A stretch of 64,000 bases of DNA from CAZOWM01 sp964583615. Lineage in GTDB: Bacteria > Spirochaetota > B62-G9 > DRHN01. The translations under genes were made by a program, and so were the position numbers. Under the pieces are notes generated by a model. The model had not been told where the DNA came from, searched no databases, and worked only from the letters and a program-made list of their open reading frames with translations. Location: assembly GCA_964583615.1 (NCBI GenBank), contig CAZOWM010000016.1, forward strand, positions 3,422 through 67,421, written 5' to 3'. Positions 33,164 through 41,291 of the stretch are shown here, piece by piece; the first letter of the stretch is position 1, and each line of letters starts with the position of its first letter.

Positions 33164-34708
33164 ATGCAATACTTCATCCCTCTATTTGTCGCAGTACCTC
33201 TTGGAGGTGCCTTCCTCATTGCGATTATTGGAAATTTTTTAAAAGGATTCGGGAAAATTTTTACCTCAATTGTGCTTGCTTTCTTAACAGGTTTTTCCCT
33301 GTATATTGTGTTTACCCTTCAAGGATCGCTTGTATATGGAATTGGAGGATGGGAGTTGTTCGATAAAATTCCCATCGCCATCTACATGGTTTTGGACGGA
33401 CTGTCCATATACCTGCTTCTTATTATAAATTTAATTGGATTTCTCTCGGCTTTTTATTCCATCTCCTACATTCAGAAGTTTACCGCTGAAAACAATTATT
33501 ATACGCTGTTTTGTCTGATGGTCGCTGGGATGAACGGCGTCGTGTTGAGCGGGGATCTTTTTAATATTTATGTTTTTCTGGAAATGGCAGCGATCGCCTC
33601 ATATGCTCTCGTCGCATTCGGGATTGAAAAAGAGGAGCTGGAAGCATCTTTTAAATATCAAGTACTCGGTGGTGTTTCTTCACTATTTATCCTTCTCAGC
33701 ATTGGATTTCTTTACTGGTATACATCAACCTTGAATATTGCTGATATATCAAAGGTCATTGCAAAAAAAGGGGGATCGCAACTTGTAGTATTTTCGCAGG
33801 TCATCCTCTTATCAGGATTTGGATTGAAAGCAGCAATGATTCCTTTTCACGCCTGGCTTCCGGATGCCCATTCCTCTGCACCATCACCAATTTCATCAAT
33901 GCTCTCAGGAGTTCTCATAAAGGCAATCGGTGCATATGTCATACTGCGCCTTTTTTTCAATATGTTTGAAGTTTCCTACAATACTTCCCTTGTAATAACC
34001 ATAATCGGTACACTTTCAATGGTTATCGGTGTGCTTCTTGCAATTGGTCAGTGGGATATAAAACGGCTACTTGCGTACCACAGTATCAGTCAGATGGGAT
34101 ATGTTATTCTTGGAGTAGGCATCGGAATGCTTGTTCTCGCACAGAATGGTGAGAGAGCAGTTGCCGCTCTATCAATCGCAGGTGGGCTTTTTCACCTTTT
34201 TAATCATGCAGTATTCAAGGGGCTCCTCTTTTTAAATGCAGGAGCTGTTGAATATGAAACCGGTATACGTGATATGAAAAGGCTCGGAGGCCTATCATCT
34301 GTAATGCCCGTGACGACATCAACATCCCTCAGTGCGTCTATGTCGATTTCCGGAATACCTCCTTTTAACGGATTTTTTAGCAAGCTGATCATTATCATCG
34401 CAGCAATCCAGGCAAAATACTATGTGCTTTCGATTTTAGCGGTATTTGTGAGCATAATAACCCTCGCGTCGTTTCTCAAAGTGCAGAGGTTCACATTTTT
34501 CAATAAAAAAGGGGAAAATTGGATAAAAAGGGAGCCTCCTGTGCGTGAAGTTCCTTTTACGATGTGCTTTTCAATGGTATTTCTTGCAGTTCTCTGTCTT
34601 GCCTTGAGCATGCTCATTGTTCCATCGGTAAGAGACATCGTCTTGACTCCTGCAGTTGATGCATTGATAGAAGCGGGGGAATACACAACATCTATATTAG
34701 GATATTGA
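33164..34708 (+). CDS. mrpD: Mrp antiporter subunit D (NuoN/NuoM-like)
   Basis: A 514-residue polytopic membrane protein, the second antiporter-like subunit. Features are NIYVFLEMAAIASYALVAFG with the key glutamate, KAAMIPFHAWLPDAHSSAPSPISSMLSGVLIKAIGAY with the conserved Lys and proline break, and LFHLFNHAVFKGLLFLNAGA. It corresponds to MbhH in archaeal membrane hydrogenases, the subunit that contacts the hydrogenase arm. Confidence 0.92.
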   Translation: MQYFIPLFVAVPLGGAFLIAIIGNFLKGFGKIFTSIVLAFLTGFSLYIVFTLQGSLVYGIGGWELFDKIPIAIYMVLDGLSIYLLLIINLIGFLSAFYSISYIQKFTAENNYYTLFCLMVAGMNGVVLSGDLFNIYVFLEMAAIASYALVAFGIEKEELEASFKYQVLGGVSSLFILLSIGFLYWYTSTLNIADISKVIAKKGGSQLVVFSQVILLSGFGLKAAMIPFHAWLPDAHSSAPSPISSMLSGVLIKAIGAYVILRLFFNMFEVSYNTSLVITIIGTLSMVIGVLLAIGQWDIKRLLAYHSISQMGYVILGVGIGMLVLAQNGERAVAALSIAGGLFHLFNHAVFKGLLFLNAGAVEYETGIRDMKRLGGLSSVMPVTTSTSLSASMSISGIPPFNGFFSKLIIIIAAIQAKYYVLSILAVFVSIITLASFLKVQRFTFFNKKGENWIKREPPVREVPFTMCFSMVFLAVLCLALSMLIVPSVRDIVLTPAVDALIEAGEYTTSILGY

Positions 34709-34709
34709 T

Positions 34710-35195
34710 ATGAGCGCTATTGTCTTATTCGTATTTTTATTAGTTGTTTGGTTGTTGCTCACATTCGATGTCACAATCTTGAACATAGTTGTCGGTGTAG
34801 TGGCATCTTTTCTCGTAACCGTGTTTTTCCATAAGTATTCCTTAAAGATAAAAACAAGAATTTTTCATATACACCGTTACTTTTGGGCACTCTTGTACCT
34901 TTTTATATTCCTATGGGAGTGTATAAAAGCGAATTTTGATGTTGCATATCGAGTTTTACATCCAAAACTCCCGGTAAAGCCTGGAATTGTGAGGGCAAAG
35001 ACGAATCTGACGACCGATATCGCAAAAATATTTCTCGCAAATTCCATTACTATGACTCCTGGAACGATAACTGTCGATATTATCGAAGATGATTTTTTTA
35101 TTCACTGGATATATGTTCATAGCAAGGATCCTGAGGTTTATACACACAGGATCCTTGGGAGATTTGAAAAATATTTGAAGAGGATTTTTGAATGA
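34710..35195 (+). CDS. mrpE: Mrp antiporter subunit E
   Basis: A 161-residue protein: two N-terminal hydrophobic segments and a soluble C-terminal domain. The family stretch LANSITMTPGTITVDI near residue 115 is diagnostic for MrpE/MnhE/MbhA. It is one base after mrpD and overlaps mrpF by four bases. Confidence 0.9.
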   Translation: MSAIVLFVFLLVVWLLLTFDVTILNIVVGVVASFLVTVFFHKYSLKIKTRIFHIHRYFWALLYLFIFLWECIKANFDVAYRVLHPKLPVKPGIVRAKTNLTTDIAKIFLANSITMTPGTITVDIIEDDFFIHWIYVHSKDPEVYTHRILGRFEKYLKRIFE

Positions 35196-35458
35196 CATCC
35201 ATTATTTATATACTTTTGTATATTCTCATCGCACTCAGTTTTTTCTGTTTGTTTCGCATCATTCGGGGCCCATCTATTGCGGATCGTATGGTAGCCATCG
35301 ATATTTTCGGGATCCTTACGGTAGGGATTTGCGCCCTGATGGTGATTATTACTGGCAGACGTTTTCTTATCGATATCACTATTACCTGGGCGATTCTAAG
35401 TTTTATCGGGACACTCACCTTAGCAAAATATCTATCGAGGAAAAAGCTCAATGAATGA
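35192..35458 (+). CDS. mrpF: Mrp antiporter subunit F
   Basis: An 88-residue three-helix membrane protein. RIIRGPSIADRMVAIDIFGI is the MrpF/MnhF/MbhB signature (RGP...DR..A.D). It overlaps both neighbours by a few bases, so translation is coupled. Confidence 0.9.
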   Translation: MTSIIYILLYILIALSFFCLFRIIRGPSIADRMVAIDIFGILTVGICALMVIITGRRFLIDITITWAILSFIGTLTLAKYLSRKKLNE

Positions 35459-35783
35459 AACGATAAGTCTCATCTTCATAGGGATAGGAGTTGCTTTTGA
35501 TTTTTTCGGGTGCCTGGGTCTGATAAGGCTTCCCGACGTATACAACAGGTTGCAGGCTGCCACGAAGAGTGTGACTCTCGGTACCTGGAGTATTCTTTTT
35601 GGGGTTTTCATACGATACGGATTTAGTGGCGTTGGGGTAAAGGCACTGATATGTATTCCCCTCATATTTTTTGCTTCAACGGTTGCAGCTCATGCGCTTA
35701 TTCGTGGATCGTACATATTCGGAATTAAAATGTGGGAAAAGAGTGTGATCGATGATTACCAAAATGAATGGAAACAGGATTAA
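35451..35783 (+). CDS. mrpG: Mrp antiporter subunit G
   Basis: A 110-residue membrane protein. The MrpG/MnhG/MbhC motif is FFGCLGLIRLPDVYNRLQAATKSVTLG. The set A', A'', B, C, D, E, F, G is therefore complete and in standard order. A C-terminal charged tail of ~20 residues follows the last helix. Confidence 0.9.
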   Translation: MNETISLIFIGIGVAFDFFGCLGLIRLPDVYNRLQAATKSVTLGTWSILFGVFIRYGFSGVGVKALICIPLIFFASTVAAHALIRGSYIFGIKMWEKSVIDDYQNEWKQD

Positions 35784-36031
35784 AAAATTCTAAACGGTCA
35801 TTTTTTTCGTAGATGTGTGAAGAAACGAATTTTCTTACTTTCGATAAGCTCATATCGGCATCGAGGAATCACAAGTGAGGGGCAAAAGTGAATATTGATA
35901 TGAACTTCAATAACATTCCGTAATTCCTCCTGAAAATAATTGAATGATATAGTATAAAAAGAATATTTGAGGAGAAATAGATCGGATTCTTCATAAACCA
36001 CACAATCAGTTGAAATTATTACAGGAAAAAA

Positions 36032-38518
36032 ATGATAAAAACACCAGCTGAATTCTCGAGATTGAATAAACAGGTAGATGAATACAAAAAAGAAATAGAG
36101 CGACTAATAAAGGAAAGAAATGAGTATCTCATCGTCAGCGCTCATCAGATGAAGTCTCCCCTATCAACGATTGTTTTCAGCATCAATACTCTCCTCGGTG
36201 AGTATGCGGGAAAATTAAATAGTAAGCAATTGCAGATCGTGTCCTCCATTAAGAGAAACGCAGAAACTCTTAAAGACCTTATCAGAGATATTATTGAACT
36301 TGAAAAATTACGTTTTGGAAATGTTGATTTTGAAGAGATGGATCTCGTTGAAATATCAATGCAGGCTATTGATGAACTGCGTGACAAAGTGCAGGCAAAG
36401 GAGATCCATTTTGACGTAAAAATACCCAATGAGGTGCTCATAATCAAAGGCCACTCACTTGGAATGAAACAGGTTATGCTCAATTTGCTTGAAAACGCAA
36501 TTAAGTATTCGAAAAAATATGGAGAAGTGTGCTTCAGTATCGATTTTGATGTATCAAAGAAACAAGTCAATGTCATAGTAACTGACAGAGGGATAGGGAT
36601 ACCAGATAAAGAACAGAAAAACATTTTTCAAGAGTTTTACAGAGCTCAGAATGCCCGCCGGTTTGATCAGACAGGAACAGGATTTGGAATGGTAATAATA
36701 AAACAGGTGCTTGATATTTTGGGCGGGGAATTCGATTTATGGAGTAAGGTGAATGAGGGTACAAAGTTTTCATTCACTTTGCCGCTCATTGCGGTAAGAA
36801 AACGCGATCGTCGATTGGAAGATAAGAAAGTAAAAAGAAGGAAGATCGTTATTGTTGGAGGGGCTGTTGCTGGTCCGAAAGCTGCGTCCAGAGCACGCAG
36901 ATTGGATCCGAACGCGGAAATTACGATCATTGAAAAGGAACACTATCTCGCTTATGCTGGATGTGCGTTGCCTTTCTATATATCGGGTCGTTTTAAAAGT
37001 CAGAAGGAGTTAACAGACGCAGTAACCGGGCATGAAGGCGGTGCAGATTATTTTAGAGATGTGAAAGATATCGATATAAAGACCTTCTGTTCTGTTACAA
37101 GAATAGATCGCAAGAAACAAGCTGTTTATTACAGGGACCTTATGACGAATCAGGAGTTTGCGAAGTCCTACGACAGCCTTATTCTTGCAACAGGAGCTCA
37201 TCCGGTTATTCCGGAAATCATCGGTGCGCATCTTCGAAATATTTTCGTACTCCATGGTGCTCACGATTCAGAAATGATAAAAACTGCTCTTGCTGATGAT
37301 AGTGTCAGAGACATTGTGATTCTTGGGGGCGGACTCATTGGTGTGGAGGTTGCGGAGGCTCTCACCGTATCCGGAGCACAAGTAACAATCGTTGAAAAAA
37401 GGGATCAAATACTTTCGTTTCTTGACCCTGAGCTTGCGGTTCTGGTTGAACGACATATGATTCACAAGGGCATACGTATTATAAAAAATGAATCAATAAG
37501 TGCTTTCCTTGGGAAGGGAAAGGTGGAGTATGTACAGCTTTCAAATTACAGGCTTCATGCGGATCTCGTGATTTTTGCCCTGGGCATCGACCCCAATGTA
37601 GGGCTTGCAGTACAGGCCGGCCTTACCAAAGGCCCGACAGGAGCAATTGCGGTAAACGAATATCTCCAGACGGATGACCCATCTATTTATGCTGCAGGTG
37701 ATTGCGCAGAGACATGGCACGTTGTACTCAAAAGATCCTTCTATCTTCCACTGGGTTCCATAGCGAACAGAATGGGAAGAGTTGCCGGGGGGAATGCAAC
37801 GGGAATACTGAAACAAAAATTCAGTCCGGTAGCCGGAACGATTATCATAAAAGTATTTGATTATCAAGTTGCGAAAACTGGATTGAATGAAAAAGAAGCA
37901 AAAAAAACGGGGTGGGATATTGTCAGCAGTCTTGTTTCTGAATATGACAAGGAGGCTTTTATTCCGGGTGCGGAAATTCTCAATATAAAGATGACTGCAT
38001 GCAGAGAAGAAAGAAGATTACTGGGAGTGCAAATTGCCGGGAAAGGGGATGTGGCGAAAAGAATTGATATTGCAGCTATGGCAATTTCGAAAGAAGGGAA
38101 GGTCGATGATATCCTCGCAGTTGATCTAGGATACGCACCTGTATATTCAAACGCAATGGGGGCGATTGTTGTTACTGCGAATGTGCTGCAAAATAAGCTA
38201 AGCAACCTTTTTAAGGGTATTTCTGCTCATGACGTTTATAATCTCATGGTAACAGACGCACAGAACTATGTGTTTCTTGATGTGCGAACACCTCAAGAAT
38301 ACGAAGAAAGAAGAATACCGGGATTTGATCTTATACCCCTTAGTGATTTGAAAAGAAGAATTGATGAGATTCTTCCAGATAGGAAAATTATTCTTGTCAG
38401 TCAGTCGGGATCACGAGCATATCAAGCTTCACTTATATTAAAGGCCCATAATTTTACTGATGTGCTGATTCTCGAAGGAGGGCTTAGAATGTGGCCTTAT
38501 ACCGTTTCAAGGGGATAG
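36032..38518 (+). CDS. Histidine kinase fused to CoA-disulfide reductase-like flavoprotein and a Cys-less rhodanese
   Basis: An 828-residue soluble three-part fusion in one frame. Residues 1-255: a short coiled coil, HisKA with the phosphorylatable His38 in SAHQMKSPL, and HATPase with NLLENAIKYS, DRGIGIPD and GTGFGM. Residues ~270-720: a pyridine-nucleotide-disulfide oxidoreductase of the CoA-disulfide reductase/NADH oxidase type, with FAD fold KIVIVGGAVAG, redox Cys311 in YAGCALPFY, NAD(H) fold IVILGGGLIG and YAAGDCAET. Residues ~735-828: a rhodanese domain whose active-site cysteine position is Ser790 (VSQSGSRA instead of the usual C-x-x-G-x-R). AGGAAA precedes the ATG. There is no transmembrane sensor, so the redox domain may itself be the sensor. 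It lies 248 bases after mrpG on the same strand. Confidence 0.93.
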   Translation: MIKTPAEFSRLNKQVDEYKKEIERLIKERNEYLIVSAHQMKSPLSTIVFSINTLLGEYAGKLNSKQLQIVSSIKRNAETLKDLIRDIIELEKLRFGNVDFEEMDLVEISMQAIDELRDKVQAKEIHFDVKIPNEVLIIKGHSLGMKQVMLNLLENAIKYSKKYGEVCFSIDFDVSKKQVNVIVTDRGIGIPDKEQKNIFQEFYRAQNARRFDQTGTGFGMVIIKQVLDILGGEFDLWSKVNEGTKFSFTLPLIAVRKRDRRLEDKKVKRRKIVIVGGAVAGPKAASRARRLDPNAEITIIEKEHYLAYAGCALPFYISGRFKSQKELTDAVTGHEGGADYFRDVKDIDIKTFCSVTRIDRKKQAVYYRDLMTNQEFAKSYDSLILATGAHPVIPEIIGAHLRNIFVLHGAHDSEMIKTALADDSVRDIVILGGGLIGVEVAEALTVSGAQVTIVEKRDQILSFLDPELAVLVERHMIHKGIRIIKNESISAFLGKGKVEYVQLSNYRLHADLVIFALGIDPNVGLAVQAGLTKGPTGAIAVNEYLQTDDPSIYAAGDCAETWHVVLKRSFYLPLGSIANRMGRVAGGNATGILKQKFSPVAGTIIIKVFDYQVAKTGLNEKEAKKTGWDIVSSLVSEYDKEAFIPGAEILNIKMTACREERRLLGVQIAGKGDVAKRIDIAAMAISKEGKVDDILAVDLGYAPVYSNAMGAIVVTANVLQNKLSNLFKGISAHDVYNLMVTDAQNYVFLDVRTPQEYEERRIPGFDLIPLSDLKRRIDEILPDRKIILVSQSGSRAYQASLILKAHNFTDVLILEGGLRMWPYTVSRG

Positions 38519-38615
38519 TGTCATTTTCAAAACCGGTTGTGTGAAATATATTTCAAAATCGCTTTGTGAGAATAAACGGTTTTTATGTCCGAGCAAAGTA
38601 CAAGAGCATCAATCT

Positions 38616-41285
38616 TCAACATTTTTCTATACGTACTGCGCACACCTTGGTCTCAGGTATCTTTGCAACGGGGTCAACCGCATCGGAGGTTACCATGTTT
38701 GTGGGGCTCTCCCTGAAGTGGAACGTCATGGAGATCACCCCTTTTGGGGAGACGTCGGTCACCTTCGTCTGTGCCATAACCTCCCCCCGGCGTGAAACAA
38801 CCTTTACCATTTCCCCGTCCTTGAGGCCGAGTTTTTCTGCATCTGCTGGGTTTATCTCCACAAACTCTCTGTCCCTTAAAACCTCCAGTCCCCCTTTTCT
38901 GGTCATCGTTGAGGTGTGGAAGTGGTAGAGACTTCTTTCCGTCGTGAGTATGTACGGATAATCTTCGTCCGGAAGCTCAAAAGACGGTTTGTATGTAAGA
39001 GGGATGAAATTTCCTTTTCCGCTTGCGGTTGCGAAAAATTCCGTGTGCAGCATAGGGGTGCCCTGATGAGTGTCACTCGGACAGGGCCACTGGATACCTT
39101 CTCGATCGATACGTTCGTAGGATATCCCTCCATAACTGGGTGTGAGTGAGGTGATTTCCTCCATGATCTCAGAAGGGAGAGTAAATTCGAACCCCGGATT
39201 CCCCATCTTTTTTGCGATATCGCATACGATCTGCCAGTCTGGTTTACAGTTTCCCACTGGCTCGATGACCTTCCGAACTCTCTGCACCCTCCGCTCCGTG
39301 TTCGTAAATGTACCGTCTTTTTCCGCGAAGCTCGCTCCCGGAAGAACCACATCCGCGTACTGCGCGGTTTCGGTGAGAAAGATATCCTGTACCACAAAAA
39401 AGTCGAGTGCCTGGAGCGCTTTTATCGCATGCCCCGCATTTGCCTCGCTGAGGGCCGGGTTCTCGCCCATTTCGTAGAGTACCTTGATCTTTCCATCGAG
39501 AATGGCATCGAATATTTCGGTGTGTGTCAGACCCACGTCCGCAGGAAGAGAACATTTCCACGCAGTTTCGAATTTGTTTTTGATCGCCGGCACATTCACA
39601 CGCTGGTACCCGGGATACACATTCGGGAGCGCCCCGAGATCACAGGCGCCCTGCACGTTGTTCTGTCCACGCAGAGGATTGACGCCTGAAGAGGGTTTCC
39701 CCACGTTTCCGGTCAGAAGTGCGATGTTGCTCGTGGCAAGAACGTTGTCTGTCCCATGCGTGTGTTGCGTGATACCCATTGCATAGAGGAGCATTCCCGG
39801 TTTGTAGGTAGCATAGGTGACAGCGGCTTCCACAATGAGGTCCCTCGGCACTCCGGTGAGCGCTTCCACACGGTCGATGGGGTAGTCCTTCAATGACCTC
39901 TCTAAATCCTCAAACCCCTGGGTTCTCTTTGTAATGAAATCGATATCGTGTACGTTTTCTTCAATGATCACCCGCATCATTCCCATGAGGAGTGCGACAT
40001 CGGTGCCGGGTGTCTGCTGCAGGAAGATGTGCGCAAATTCGCAGAGGTCGATTTCGCGCGGGTTTGCAACGATCAGCTTGGCGCCGTTTCGAACAGCTTT
40101 CTTCACCTCATAGGCGAGCACCGGGTGCGCGGACGTCGTGTTCGTACCGATCGCAAATATGCACCGGGCATTCTTTATTTCGCCTATCGAGTTCGTCATA
40201 GCCCCGCTTCCGAGGCTCTGCACGAGGCCGGCCACCGTAGGCGCGTGGCAGAGCCTCGCACAGTGATCCACTGTGTTTGTCTGCATGACCGCGCGGATAA
40301 ACTTCTGAAACACGTAGTTTTCCTCATTCGTGCATTTTGCAGAGGAAAGGGCTGCAAAAGCATCCCCCTTGTACCGGGTGAACTTCTGAGCAATCAGAGA
40401 AAGCGCCTCATCCCAGGTCGCCTCCTCAAAGGTTCCGTTTTTCTTGATGAGAGGCGTGGTAAGACGATCGGGGTGGTTGATAAACTCAAAGCCGAACCTG
40501 CCCTTTACGCAGAGCCTTCCTCTATTCACCGGATTGTCTGTGTCACCGCGGCTCGCGACGACCTTTTCCCCCCGCACACCGAGAATGATTCCGCACCCCA
40601 CACCGCAGTAGGGGCAGATCGTCTTTACCTCACGGGCGGGTGGGAGTGTCTCCTTTATATTCAGTGCGCTCACAGGGCAGCGTACCACGCATTCGCCGCA
40701 CGATACACAGCGGGAGTCGATCATCAGTTTGTTTCCAAAAGTGCTTACAACCTCGTCGTATCCTCTGTAGGCAAAGTCGAAGTTGTTGACGCCGACAATC
40801 TCATCACAGGTGCGGATGCAGATGCCGCAAAGGACACACTTGTTTGGGTCATAGATAAAATAGGGATTCGATGTGTCGACAGGCAGCGTTTTCACGTGCT
40901 TTCGCAATCTGTTGATTCTTTCCTCGTCCACACCGATGTAGTGTGCGATTTTCTGAAGCTCACATTTCTGGTTTGCACTGCATGTCACGCATTCCGCAGG
41001 GTGGTTTATCAGAAGCAGCTCGCAGGCGATCTTCCTGATCTTGTTTACTTCCGGGGTTTCGGTGCGTATCGTCATCCCGTGCTCAACAGGGGTCTTGCAC
41101 GCAACATCAAGCCGTTTCCCATTTATCTCCACCATACAGAGCCTGCATATGCCCACAGGCTCGAGGTCGGGATGATAGCATAGATTTGGAATGTATATAC
41201 CGTTGCTCAGTGCGGCTTCCAGCACCGTCATATGTTTTTCTGCCGTGACCTGCATTCCATCTATGGTGAGTTTGACTTCCTCCAT
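38616..41285 (-). CDS. fdhA: Formate dehydrogenase catalytic subunit with NuoG-type N-terminus (Cys form)
   Basis: An 889-residue molybdo/tungstopterin enzyme. The N-terminus is a NuoG-like [2Fe-2S] domain (CYHPDLEPVGICRLCMV ... C), followed by the CxxCxxxxxC histidine-type segment (HPAECVTCSANQKCELQ), two [4Fe-4S] clusters (CVLCGICIRTC; CVSCGECVVRCP), the CPYCGVGCG cluster and the bis-MGD domain. The metal ligand is Cys346 in DHCARLCHAP, where many FDHs use selenocysteine. AMGITQHTHGTDNV is typical FDH. It is the last gene of an operon with NuoE- and NuoF-like partners, so it should be a cytoplasmic NAD(P)+- and possibly ferredoxin-linked FDH. No signal peptide is present. Confidence 0.9.
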   Translation of the reverse strand: MEEVKLTIDGMQVTAEKHMTVLEAALSNGIYIPNLCYHPDLEPVGICRLCMVEINGKRLDVACKTPVEHGMTIRTETPEVNKIRKIACELLLINHPAECVTCSANQKCELQKIAHYIGVDEERINRLRKHVKTLPVDTSNPYFIYDPNKCVLCGICIRTCDEIVGVNNFDFAYRGYDEVVSTFGNKLMIDSRCVSCGECVVRCPVSALNIKETLPPAREVKTICPYCGVGCGIILGVRGEKVVASRGDTDNPVNRGRLCVKGRFGFEFINHPDRLTTPLIKKNGTFEEATWDEALSLIAQKFTRYKGDAFAALSSAKCTNEENYVFQKFIRAVMQTNTVDHCARLCHAPTVAGLVQSLGSGAMTNSIGEIKNARCIFAIGTNTTSAHPVLAYEVKKAVRNGAKLIVANPREIDLCEFAHIFLQQTPGTDVALLMGMMRVIIEENVHDIDFITKRTQGFEDLERSLKDYPIDRVEALTGVPRDLIVEAAVTYATYKPGMLLYAMGITQHTHGTDNVLATSNIALLTGNVGKPSSGVNPLRGQNNVQGACDLGALPNVYPGYQRVNVPAIKNKFETAWKCSLPADVGLTHTEIFDAILDGKIKVLYEMGENPALSEANAGHAIKALQALDFFVVQDIFLTETAQYADVVLPGASFAEKDGTFTNTERRVQRVRKVIEPVGNCKPDWQIVCDIAKKMGNPGFEFTLPSEIMEEITSLTPSYGGISYERIDREGIQWPCPSDTHQGTPMLHTEFFATASGKGNFIPLTYKPSFELPDEDYPYILTTERSLYHFHTSTMTRKGGLEVLRDREFVEINPADAEKLGLKDGEMVKVVSRRGEVMAQTKVTDVSPKGVISMTFHFRESPTNMVTSDAVDPVAKIPETKVCAVRIEKC

Positions 41286-41291
41286 CTCTCT

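Noticed and set aside
35798..36001. A 67-codon minus-strand frame in the gap between mrpG and the fusion kinase
   Set aside because: It is AT-driven, has no recognisable motif or good ribosome binding site, and reads against both neighbours. I see no gene in this 248-base gap.
38519..38615. Terminator between the fusion kinase and fdhA
   Set aside because: AAAACCG and CGGTTTT could pair, but the loop is nearly 40 bases and the stem is weak.
39948..41183. A 411-codon plus-strand frame
   Set aside because: It lies entirely antisense to fdhA, whose cofactor motifs are unmistakable; it is a codon-bias shadow.
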